Positions 54,374 to 64,000 of a DNA stretch of 64,000 nt are shown here, in pieces. The notes beneath the pieces were generated by a model that made no database searches, was not told the origin of the DNA, and saw nothing but the letters and a program-made list of their open reading frames with translations. The position numbers were made by a program, and so were the translations under genes. This DNA comes from Clostridia bacterium (GTDB lineage Bacteria; Bacillota; Clostridia; Oscillospirales; Acutalibacteraceae), in NCBI GenBank assembly GCA_029098305.1, contig JAQXOB010000009.1:93659-157658 (forward strand), read 5' to 3'. How positions within the stretch are numbered: the first letter of the stretch is position 1; each line of letters starts with the position of its first letter.

Positions 54374-54413
54374 AATTGATATATCATTGAGTATATATTC
54401 AGGTTAATATAGC

Positions 54414-55460
54414 TCAAGCCTCTTTAAGCACCTGTGCAAGCACATTGCCTAATAGCTTACCTGTGTAGACAGCCTCATCCAGCGAGTTGGCGTGAGTGCC
54501 AACCTCTATCAGCAGTGAGCCTGTGTTAGCATTCATATTATAAGTAAAATCACCAAAATAGAGTGGTCTGGTCATGCCCGGATACAAAGTTTCTGCTTTG
54601 CTTTGTAGTTTAAGAGCAAACTTAAGATTTTCCTCCCAAAAAGAAAATCCATTTACACCTTCGCTGTCGCAACCGCTCATTATCATTATCTGGGCGGCCT
54701 TTCTGCCATTTACGGTGAATGTAGGTTTTATGATAGCTTCATCATTTGCAACCAGCGCATCACGGTGAATATCCAGAACCACGCAGATAGATGGATTTTC
54801 ATCAAGATGTTTTTTTATAGTTTCCATACTTCTGTCATAAGAGCCGTTGTAGCCCGGCGCATCATGGTGGGTTTTGTCATGTATAACATTAATACCCATC
54901 AATAGGAGTTGATTTGCAATGGCTTCTCCTACGCTTACTACGTTTTTATTGTCATTATCGCTTCTTGCGGTGTAGCTTTCATAGTAAAAGCCTACATCGG
55001 TGTCCATATATGCTTCTGTGGTGTGAGTATGTACTATAAGCACCTGCGGATCAGAGGTGTCTTTGGCGTTAAATTCAAGTTTTGCACGCAAAAGCTCACC
55101 TATATTTATATTAACACTTGATGTGTTTTTTACATAGAAATTATCATAGCCTGTGCCTGCTGCTGTATATTTACTTTCGATTATGTCAAATTTACGTTCG
55201 TTTTTTACTGCACTTTCGGTGTCTATAGTTTTATCGGAGGTTGTGTCTGTTGTCAAAGTATCCATGTTGGTGGATTCACTGCGTTGTTTTGGCTCAGATA
55301 TACGTCCTTCACTAAAGACAAGCCCTGCTGCCATAGTGCTGATTGCTTTAGTGTTTTCTATACACGTATGTGACAATCTAACGGCAATAGATAATAGTGT
55401 AAAAGACACCAGCACCATTGCCGTAGCTCTAAAAAATATTTTTTTTACAGTTCTGTTCAT
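54414..55460 (-). CDS. spoIIP: Stage II sporulation protein P (SpoIIP)
   Basis: 348 residues: N-terminal membrane anchor (AMVLVSFTLLSIAVRL), a Ser/Thr/Asp-rich spacer, then a peptidoglycan amidase/endopeptidase domain with VLIVHTHTTEAY, VVLDIHRDAL and SLLIEVGTHANSLDEA; the His and Glu residues are likely zinc/catalytic. With SpoIID and SpoIIM it drives engulfment of the forespore. It follows gpr by 94 bp, the same order as in Bacillus. Confidence 0.95.
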   Translation of the reverse strand: MNRTVKKIFFRATAMVLVSFTLLSIAVRLSHTCIENTKAISTMAAGLVFSEGRISEPKQRSESTNMDTLTTDTTSDKTIDTESAVKNERKFDIIESKYTAAGTGYDNFYVKNTSSVNINIGELLRAKLEFNAKDTSDPQVLIVHTHTTEAYMDTDVGFYYESYTARSDNDNKNVVSVGEAIANQLLLMGINVIHDKTHHDAPGYNGSYDRSMETIKKHLDENPSICVVLDIHRDALVANDEAIIKPTFTVNGRKAAQIMIMSGCDSEGVNGFSFWEENLKFALKLQSKAETLYPGMTRPLYFGDFTYNMNANTGSLLIEVGTHANSLDEAVYTGKLLGNVLAQVLKEA

Positions 55461-55554
55461 TGTGCATACCTTCTTTGCTTTTTTGACATATAGTCATCGT
55501 CTTGATATAATTGCCATATCTAATTGTTAAATATATATGCACATAAAATCAGAA

Positions 55555-56448
55555 TTATGAGTTGCACGTGAGCGCTATAATATCATCTTTGCTCAGACTA
55601 CGCTGTAAGGCGCAATTAATCGCCATGGCTGTGAGTCTGGATGAACGCATTGTGAGCACATCTATATTCTTGGGTGTTACCACCATGTGATTGCCTGATG
55701 GTGTCAGTTCCTCTATCAGTTTGTCTGCACGCTGTTCATCATTTGGTTCTAGCAGATCTGCTGCCAATGTGACTGCATCTACGACCATAGGAATACCAAT
55801 TCCTATCACGGGTATACCCATGGTCTCTTCGTTGATTGGCATACGGTGGTTTCCCACACCTGCACCCGGAGAAATTCCTGTGTCCGAAATCTGAATAGTG
55901 CATCCCAGTCTTGATAATCTGCGTGAGGCAAGTGCATCCACGACTATTACAGCCGATGGATTTATTCTTTTTACAATGCTCAGTATAAGCTCACTGGATT
56001 CTACACCTGTTTGTCCTAGAACTCCGGGTGCTATAGCTGCCACCGATCGCAGATCCTCTAAGCCTATCTGTTTTGCTATATCTTCAGTGATATGGCGCGT
56101 TGCAAGAATATTGTCTACTGTCTTTGGGCCTAGTGCATCTGCGGTTATGTTTACGTTTCCTATGCCTGCCACGAGTATGGTGCCCTTTTGAGGTAGCAGA
56201 TTTTCCAGCTCGTTGGCTATAGCATATATTTTATCATCTGCGTGAGTGATATCATCATCTATGGCATCCATTTCTATTGTAATGTATGTGCCTTTTTCTT
56301 TTTTTAGCCTGTTGCTTGCACTGTCAGATAATATTTTCATTCTGCTTATTTGTATATCGTTATAGGTAGAATAATTAAGCTTTATGCCTTCTGTGTTATC
56401 TGTATCAAGTTCTTTGGCTTCCAGTGCCAAGTCTGTTCTTATTTCCAT
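55555..56448 (-). CDS. gpr: Germination protease GPR
   Basis: 297 residues from the ATG at 56448 (AAGGAG 9 nt upstream; a TTG at 56451 is an alternative). RTDLALEAKEL at the start, LVAGIGNVNITADALGPK, PGVLGQTGVESSELI, VDALASRRLSRLG and GAGVGNHR are GPR hallmarks. It degrades small acid-soluble spore proteins on germination and is made as a zymogen whose N-terminal propeptide is removed. First gene of gpr-spoIIP. Confidence 0.95.
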   Translation of the reverse strand: MEIRTDLALEAKELDTDNTEGIKLNYSTYNDIQISRMKILSDSASNRLKKEKGTYITIEMDAIDDDITHADDKIYAIANELENLLPQKGTILVAGIGNVNITADALGPKTVDNILATRHITEDIAKQIGLEDLRSVAAIAPGVLGQTGVESSELILSIVKRINPSAVIVVDALASRRLSRLGCTIQISDTGISPGAGVGNHRMPINEETMGIPVIGIGIPMVVDAVTLAADLLEPNDEQRADKLIEELTPSGNHMVVTPKNIDVLTMRSSRLTAMAINCALQRSLSKDDIIALTCNS

Positions 56449-56613
56449 CAAATATATCTCCTTTTATCATATATAATTATTTTTTATTATTTGTAAGATT
56501 TTATACGCATTTTTTGAGGTGACAAATAGCACTCACATATCATACAATGTAAAAGAAGTAGTTTAAAAACCAATTTAAGACTTGTATCAAAATATGAAGG
56601 GAGTTGGATATCT

Positions 56614-57465
56614 TTGAATATCAAAACGATAGGAATTCTCGGTGGAGATATCAGAATGATATATGCCGGTGAAGAATTTGAGAAGGATGGATATGTAGTT
56701 AGATATTTTGGTTTTGATAAGATAGACGACAAATATAATGATGATATATCCAGCGTATTAGAATGTGATTGTATAATTCTTCCGGTGCCATCCACCAAGG
56801 ATAAAGAAACGATCTTTATGCCCTTGTCATCTCAAAAGGTTTATATACAAGATTTGCCGAAAAGACTTAGCGAAAAGCCTGTGTTTTGTTGTATTAGCAA
56901 AAGCCTGACCAATGTTAATGAGGATTTTGGAAAATTAAATTTAATTGACTATTATGAGGCACCCGGCTTTGCTGAAGAGAATGCAATTCCTACTGCAAAT
57001 GCTACTATGGCGATCATCCATACGCTTATAAGCAAACCACTTGTAAATGTACCTGTACTGATTATGGGATATGGCAGAATAGGCAAAGCGTGCGCTAAAG
57101 CGTGTCAGGCTGATTTTTGTGATGTTTCTGTTAGTGTGCGAAGTGATAAAAATGATGCCGAGATAAAGCAAGCCGGATATAATAAAGAAAATTCGCTTAA
57201 TCTTATGTATCCTGATAAATATGAAATAATAATAAACACAGTACCGCATATGTTGCTTGACAGAGATACTCTGAGCAAACTGAACCCAAATGCACTTATA
57301 ATTGACTTGGCATCAGATAAAGGCGGAACTGATTTTGCATTTGCCAGACAAATGAACATACAGGCGATTCTTGCATCAGGCTTGCCTGGCAAGTATTATC
57401 CGGAAGAGGCAGGCAAAATAATAGAGAAAATAATAGCACGACTTGTAGAGGAGGGGATAGGATAG
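56614..57465 (+). CDS. dpaA: Dipicolinate synthase subunit A
   Basis: 283 residues. An N-terminal SpoVFA-type domain is followed by a Rossmann NAD(P) site MGYGRIGKACAKACQ (about residues 151-165) and INTVPHMLL. It catalyses the oxidation that makes dipicolinic acid, the spore-core Ca-DPA component, in the mother cell. TTG start at 56614 after AAGGGAG. It is separated from dpaB by a single base pair. A CATACAAT (56541-56548) upstream could be the -10 of a mother-cell sigma factor, but its -35 is weak. Confidence 0.94.
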   Translation: MNIKTIGILGGDIRMIYAGEEFEKDGYVVRYFGFDKIDDKYNDDISSVLECDCIILPVPSTKDKETIFMPLSSQKVYIQDLPKRLSEKPVFCCISKSLTNVNEDFGKLNLIDYYEAPGFAEENAIPTANATMAIIHTLISKPLVNVPVLIMGYGRIGKACAKACQADFCDVSVSVRSDKNDAEIKQAGYNKENSLNLMYPDKYEIIINTVPHMLLDRDTLSKLNPNALIIDLASDKGGTDFAFARQMNIQAILASGLPGKYYPEEAGKIIEKIIARLVEEGIG

Positions 57466-57466
57466 G

Positions 57467-58036
57467 ATGAGTATTAATGTTGGATATGCAATATGTGGTT
57501 CTTTTTGTACTCACAAAGAAACACTGGAGCAGATGGAAAATCTCGTACACGATGGTTACAACATAATCCCTATACTTTCATATAATTCATCGACCACAGA
57601 TACAAGGTTTGGCACAGCGAAATCGTTAAAAGAGAAAATCGCTAAAATTACGCCAAATCCAATTATAGATACAATAGTTGACGCCGAGCCTATAGGACCT
57701 AAGAAGATGTGTGATCTGCTGGTGATAGCACCTTGCACAGGAAACACTTTAGCCAAGCTTTGTAACGGTATAACTGATACACCGGTTACAATGGCTGCAA
57801 AAAGTCATCTGAGAATTGGCAGACCGGTGTTGATTGCACTTTGTACAAACGATGCACTTGGCGCGTCCGCACAGAACTTTGGCAGATTGATTAACACGAA
57901 GAATATCTTTTTTGTGCCATTATATCAGGATGCACCAGACAAAAAGCCTAACTCACTCGTTGCGAGATTTAATCTAATGGAGCAGAGTGTTCCGATGGCA
58001 CTCTCACATCAGCAACTGCAACCTGTGTTGATTTGA
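57467..58036 (+). CDS. dpaB: Dipicolinate synthase subunit B
   Basis: 189-residue flavoprotein-like subunit: YAICGSFCTHKETLEQMENL at the start, LLVIAPCTGNTLAKLCNGIT in the middle and DALGASAQNFGRL, typical of SpoVFB. It forms dipicolinate synthase with DpaA. ATG at 57467, one base after dpaA. Confidence 0.95.
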   Translation: MSINVGYAICGSFCTHKETLEQMENLVHDGYNIIPILSYNSSTTDTRFGTAKSLKEKIAKITPNPIIDTIVDAEPIGPKKMCDLLVIAPCTGNTLAKLCNGITDTPVTMAAKSHLRIGRPVLIALCTNDALGASAQNFGRLINTKNIFFVPLYQDAPDKKPNSLVARFNLMEQSVPMALSHQQLQPVLI

Positions 58037-58048
58037 TATGAACAAATA

Positions 58049-58089
58049 AAAAATAGCGGTGTGATTTTTCGTTTCACATCGCTATTTTC
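58049..58089 (+). terminator. Terminator of dpaAB
   Basis: AAAATAGCG-TGTGA and TCACA-CGCTATTTT form a long stem. Confidence 0.88.
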
Positions 58090-58290
58090 GTATTTAAGAA
58101 ATGAGGACATCTTCAAGGCATTTTGCTATTCTCGCCTTGTATTATTCAAAGACATAGGAACAAATATCTGCCGTGATTGCAATATTGCAATAGCCAAAAT
58201 GCTCGGATATTGTTTTTATATAATCATGAAGATTTATAAGAGTCTCATATAAAAAAGAGTTATAAAGGTTCTATTAGAAATCGTTATGAC
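58090..58290 (-). pseudogene. Possible gene remnant and 16-bp palindrome
   Basis: On the minus strand the codons from about 58275 read NLYNSFLYETLINLHDYIKT and on to ADICSYVFE, then a stop, then YKARIAKCLEDVLIS and a second stop. There is no start codon. The composition looks protein-like, so it may be a decayed gene end, but I cannot name a family. The perfect 16-bp palindrome ATTGCAATATTGCAAT lies at 58176-58191. Confidence 0.3.
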
Positions 58291-58309
58291 TCGTAATACT
58301 TGCCAAATA

Positions 58310-58338
58310 TTGAACATCTCATTTATATATGATATACT
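58310..58338 (+). promoter_or_regulatory. Promoter of the small membrane-protein gene
   Basis: TTGAAC (58310-58315), 17 bp, TATACT (58333-58338). Confidence 0.6.
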
Positions 58339-58372
58339 AATTATAATGAATAACTTAATAGGGGAAATACTA

Positions 58373-58735
58373 ATGACAAAGAAAAACCGAATAGAATATT
58401 TAGTATGCACATTAAGTGTTGTTGTTACAGGATTCATTATTTTTGGGTTTCTTGCAAGTCAACAACCTCTTGTAAACGAAAGCAAATTACATTCATTTTT
58501 ACTTATTGGTTGTTTGGGCGGTTTTGGATTTAGTGCAATATGTTCTACCATTATACTTTCCGTGGGATTTTTTAAGAGACGAGGATTGGTTTTTAAAATT
58601 ATTGCATCTGTTCTATGGCCTATTACATTTGGTACTTGTGTATATGCGGGTGTTTTTTCCTACATCCCTTATCAAATATATAATATTGTTAAAATCATAT
58701 CTCTAACACGTAAAGAAAAAAACAAAAAGAATTAG
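58373..58735 (+). CDS. Small polytopic membrane protein
   Basis: 120 residues from the ATG at 58373 (AGGGGA 7 nt upstream; the frame from 58286 includes the promoter). Three hydrophobic segments (VCTLSVVVTGFIIFGFLA, SFLLIGCLGGFGFSAICSTI, IIASVLWPITFGTCVYAGVF) and a basic tail RKEKNKKN. Function unknown. It stands alone with its own promoter and a downstream terminator. Confidence 0.7.
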   Translation: MTKKNRIEYLVCTLSVVVTGFIIFGFLASQQPLVNESKLHSFLLIGCLGGFGFSAICSTIILSVGFFKRRGLVFKIIASVLWPITFGTCVYAGVFSYIPYQIYNIVKIISLTRKEKNKKN

Positions 58736-58813
58736 GAAATACTACAACAGAAAGCTGAACTTTGCATTTTTTAAACTTGCACCTAGTTTGCATCAAAACA
58801 AAAATCAGGGCAC

Positions 58814-58850
58814 AAAAAAACCCGAAAACCATGGTGGTTTCGGGGTTTTT
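58814..58850. terminator. Bidirectional terminator
   Basis: AACCCGAAAACCA and TGGTTTCGGGGTT form a stem around TGG with A- and T-runs on the two sides. It serves rpsI (minus) and the small membrane-protein gene (plus). Confidence 0.85.
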
Positions 58851-58870
58851 GTGTTCTGAAATAATACAGA

Positions 58871-59272
58871 TTATCTCTTTGAGAACTGAGGTGCGCGTCT
58901 TGCGCCTTTGAGGCCGTATTTCTTACGCTCTTTCATTCTTGGGTCACGAGTGAGGAAACCTGCTCTCTTGAGCTTTGGTCTGAGTGCTTCGCTGTCATAC
59001 TGGAGCAATGCTCTAGCGATACCATGACGGATTGCACCTGCCTGACCTGTAACACCGCCACCTGCAACTCTGCATACTACGTCAAAGCTGTCAGTTGTGT
59101 TTGTCAATGCCAATGGCTGACGAACGATTAGCTTAAGTGTTTCAAGACCAAAATAGTTATCGATATCTCTATCGTTGATTGTGATTTTGCCTGTGCCTTT
59201 ATAAAGTCTTACTCTAGCAACAGAACTTTTTCTTCTGCCTGTTCCATAGAAAAATGGTGTCTTATCGTACAT
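58871..59272 (-). CDS. rpsI: 30S ribosomal protein S9
   Basis: 133 residues. [20 protein letters not shown] at the start, [19 protein letters not shown] in the middle, and the conserved C-terminus [17 protein letters not shown] whose last Arg reaches the P-site tRNA. Second gene of the rplM-rpsI operon, 17 bp after rplM. Confidence 0.98.
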   Translation of the reverse strand: MYDKTPFFYGTGRRKSSVARVRLYKGTGKITINDRDIDNYFGLETLKLIVRQPLALTNTTDSFDVVCRVAGGGVTGQAGAIRHGIARALLQYDSEALRPKLKRAGFLTRDPRMKERKKYGLKGARRAPQFSKR

Positions 59273-59289
59273 TTAAATTGCCTCCCCTC

Positions 59290-59718
59290 TTACATTTCCC
59301 AAGCTTCTGGCTTCTGTGCCTGATGGATGTGCTCGTTGCCCTTGTAAAGACGAAGTCTTGTAAGTGCTGCACGACCGATTGTGTTGCTAGGGATCATACC
59401 CTTAACAGCAAGCTCCATAGCCTTTGTTGGATTTTCAGACATAAGTGTATCATATCTGGTGGCCTTTAAATGACCAATATAACCTGTGTGACGATAATAA
59501 TGCTTCTGTGTGAGCTTATTACCAGTGAGAATAGCCTTCTCGCAGTTGATAATGATTACGTGATCTCCGCAATCAACGTGTGGAGTGAAAGTAGGCTTAT
59601 GCTTGCCTCTGAGCAACTTAGCAGCCTGAACTGCAACTCGACCTAATGGCTTACCTGTTGCATCAAGTACATACCACTTGCGCTCTACTTCGCCTTTTTT
59701 TGCCATAAAAGTAGACAT
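59290..59718 (-). CDS. rplM: 50S ribosomal protein L13
   Basis: 142 residues: [40 protein letters not shown] and [14 protein letters not shown] are typical. The ATG at 59718 follows GGGAGG by 9 nt. First gene of the rplM-rpsI operon, with a promoter and a short structured leader. Confidence 0.98.
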   Translation of the reverse strand: MSTFMAKKGEVERKWYVLDATGKPLGRVAVQAAKLLRGKHKPTFTPHVDCGDHVIIINCEKAILTGNKLTQKHYYRHTGYIGHLKATRYDTLMSENPTKAMELAVKGMIPSNTIGRAALTRLRLYKGNEHIHQAQKPEAWEM

Positions 59719-59790
59719 TTCATTATTCCTCCCGGATTAAATTTATAAATTCCGGAAAATGCGCCAAAATTGCGCAATCCCCGCATTGCC
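59719..59790 (-). promoter_or_regulatory. Probable structured leader of rplM (L13-leader-like)
   Basis: On the minus strand the leader can form GCAAT...ATTGC, GCGC-AATTTTG-GCGC, and CCGGA...TCCGG, the last one ending at the ribosome binding site. Ribosomal leaders that bind their own protein are known upstream of rplM in Firmicutes; I cannot confirm the family match by eye. Confidence 0.4.
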
Positions 59791-59795
59791 TAAGT

Positions 59796-59824
59796 ATGAT
59801 ATCACACATATTTGTGCTTGTCAA
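59796..59824 (-). promoter_or_regulatory. Sigma-A promoter of rplM-rpsI
   Basis: Minus strand: TTGACA (59824-59819), 17 bp, TATCAT (59801-59796). Confidence 0.8.
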
Positions 59825-60007
59825 CACTTTTTTTGCACTTTTTTAACCATACAGGGCTTAATCTTTCAAATACTTTCATATACTCTTTCATCCTCTTAAA
59901 TTTAAATTAATTATTTTTAAAAAATATTTTTGCTATTGAATTTGGAAATAAATTGTGTTACAATTTATTACAAGTTTGTAACCTATTTTGATTATGGGGT
60001 GACATCA

Positions 60008-62951
<2,944 letters not shown>

Positions 62952-63001
62952 AAATAATATATCAACTTCCCGATAATTACCACTAATTTTCGACAGTCTG
63001 A

Positions 63002-63048
63002 AAGACTATACACTCTTTTAACTAGGTGTATAGTCTTACTGCTTTTTT
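63002..63048 (+). terminator. Terminator of ligA
   Basis: AAGACTATACAC (63002-63013) pairs with GTGTATAGTCTT (63026-63037), then a T-run from 63042. Confidence 0.92.
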
Positions 63049-63127
63049 AGTGTTTTATTGTAGCTTTTTGTGTTAATAAACGTCAAACCGACAAAATCAA
63101 GCATATTTATTCTGTGAAACAAAAAAG

Positions 63128-63160
63128 AAAACAGCCTAAACATAGTGTTTAAGCTGTTTT
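63128..63160 (-). terminator. Terminator facing the minus-strand gene
   Basis: AAAACAGC (63128-63135) pairs with GCTGTTTT (63153-63160), with an inner AAACA/TGTTT stem. On the minus strand it is followed by a T-rich run. Confidence 0.8.
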
Positions 63161-63172
63161 TCTATGAATTAT

Positions 63173-63206
63173 AACGCAATTTTTGATACGGGTTGCGTTG
63201 GGTTGC
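63173..63206. repeat. Short repeats between ligA and the right-edge genes
   Basis: AACGCAA (63173-63179) and TTGCGTT (63193-63199) are inverted; GGTTGC is repeated directly at 63191 and 63201. The region could be a junction, but no matching repeat end is visible in this window. Confidence 0.3.
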
Positions 63207-63238
63207 AAAGTTGCATTTTATGTGTAGGATTGCATAAG

Positions 63239-63784
63239 TCATGAAATTGTCGAGATTTTCATTAACTCGTTATAGCGATTAACAAGAAAATTCTGCGTGT
63301 CAGAATTTGAAATGCTGCTATTAAGTTTTGATTTGTAATTTGCCATAATTTCAAGGATTTTGTGATAGTTTGTATCACTATCACAAATCATCTTCCTATG
63401 TTTCATACCCAAAAGTATATCAGCGCAAAGAATCACAAAAGAAACAGAAATATCTAAACAATCAAGACGCTTTTCAAGATTGTAACCGCCCATAACCACT
63501 TCTCTGTAAAGGTAAATACCATCAGACTTAATGATTCTGTACTCTGAAAACCATGAGGTGTCATATGCCATTTTTATTTCAGAAGCATCAGACACGATAT
63601 CGCAACCATGAGTTTTCAAGATTTCAATGATTGTTTTCACATCATTATCGAATGAATCTAACAACATTTTTTCTTTTTCCTGTGTTTTCTTTAAAGGAAC
63701 AGTACTGTTTTGAGTCGAACTTTCCGTTTGGATAATGTTTGTTTCTTGAATAGTATTTTTCTTGAATAAATCGAAAAATCCCAT
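63239..63784 (-). CDS. Unrecognised cytosolic protein
   Basis: 181 residues from the ATG at 63784 (GGGGA 6 nt upstream; an ATG at 63790 is an alternative). It starts MGFFDLFKKNTIQE, a style common to small phage- or accessory-type proteins, has a Ser/Thr/Gln-rich spacer, and then a domain with IVSDASEIKMAYDTSWFSEY and LCADILLGMKH. No signal peptide or membrane segment. A consensus-like promoter lies upstream (TTGCAA at 63843-63838, TACAAT at 63820-63815, 17-bp spacer). I do not recognise a family. Confidence 0.65.
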   Translation of the reverse strand: MGFFDLFKKNTIQETNIIQTESSTQNSTVPLKKTQEKEKMLLDSFDNDVKTIIEILKTHGCDIVSDASEIKMAYDTSWFSEYRIIKSDGIYLYREVVMGGYNLEKRLDCLDISVSFVILCADILLGMKHRKMICDSDTNYHKILEIMANYKSKLNSSISNSDTQNFLVNRYNELMKISTIS

Positions 63785-63814
63785 TTTCATTCCCCACAAT
63801 TCTGTTTTTAATTA

Positions 63815-63843
63815 TTGTATCACAACCGAAAAAATATTGCAAT
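63815..63843 (-). promoter_or_regulatory. Promoter of the unrecognised minus-strand gene
   Basis: Minus strand: TTGCAA (63843-63838), 17 bp, TACAAT (63820-63815). Confidence 0.6.
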
Positions 63844-63938
63844 AAACCACGATGAAACTACACGTCAATCTAATTTTGTAATAAATTTGTAATTTCAAAA
63901 AGTCGCCCAACATGGTATAACATAAGTGGGTGATAAAT

Positions 63939-64000
63939 ATGAAAAGCTTTGAGCTATTACAAGAACAAATGGTAACATTGGAAAAAGAAACCGAGCACAA
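63939..64000 (+). CDS. Start of a gene cut by the right window edge
   Basis: ATG at 63939 with GGGTGATAA upstream. The visible residues are MKSFELLQEQMVTLEKETEH, charged and helical. Too short to identify. Confidence 0.5.
   Translation, partial: MKSFELLQEQMVTLEKETEH

Noticed and set aside
63173..63206. Phage attachment site
   Set aside because: Only short repeats are seen, with no integrase and no second copy in this window; kept only as a weak boundary hint.

Overview
The window reads as a low-GC, Gram-positive, endospore-forming Clostridia chromosome. The best fit is the Ruminococcaceae/Oscillospiraceae, probably a Ruminococcus relative with a cellulosome- or amylosome-like surface. The reasons are a complete spoIIIA operon, gpr-spoIIP and dipicolinate synthase genes, strong AGGAGG-type ribosome binding sites, frequent TTG/GTG starts, a SAM-I riboswitch, a CIRCE element, and many type-I-like dockerins plus two cohesin-like modules. 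The genus is inference.

Layout. 1-2.0 kb: the 3' part of a secreted repeat/dockerin protein. 2.0-8.1 kb: housekeeping and division genes (SAM-I riboswitch-metK, murA, divIB/ftsQ, ftsZ, rpsT). 8.4-10.2 kb, minus strand: an Fe-S scaffold-like gene and a GGGtGRT-family gene. 10.4-15.3 kb: spoIIIAA-AH behind a sigma-E-like promoter, then a secreted M23 peptidase. 16.7-18.9 kb, minus strand: a lipoprotein and a beta-CASP metallo-hydrolase. 19.1-22.3 kb, minus strand: three glycosyltransferases. 22.4-22.95 kb: a small isolated unit with tandem repeats, a promoter, a structured leader, a 54-residue protein and a terminator. 23.0-29.7 kb: gap (minus), a PucR-type regulator, ftsE-ftsX-M23 peptidase and an ATP-grasp gene. 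29.8-33.3 kb: small secreted or membrane-anchored proteins and two FIVAR/dockerin-like proteins that share a duplicated leader and signal peptide. 33.3-38.5 kb, minus strand: a class A PBP, homoserine dehydrogenase, aspartate kinase and a small membrane protein.

38.8-45.7 kb is the most distinctive block. Two membrane-anchored proteins each carry a single cohesin-like module. They are followed by a possible starch-binding dockerin protein and two tandem paralogous dockerin proteins, each built from three units that look like threefold beta-prisms. Together they look like a compact surface-display system: the cohesins tethered in the membrane, the dockerin proteins secreted and docked.

45.9-47.9 kb: CIRCE-groES-groEL. 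48-51.2 kb, minus strand: a YtrA-type GntR regulator with an ABC ATPase and permease. 51.3-53 kb, minus strand: znuA-znuC without a permease. 53.2-58.0 kb: an LRR lipoprotein, gpr-spoIIP (minus) and dpaA-dpaB. 58.4-62.95 kb: a small membrane protein, rplM-rpsI (minus), a glycosyltransferase-like gene that lacks its metal motif, and ligA. The last kilobase holds an unrecognised minus-strand gene and the start of a plus-strand gene cut by the window edge.

I saw no tRNA, rRNA, CRISPR array, insertion sequence or intact phage gene. Gene identities come from recognising motifs by eye, not from database searches.
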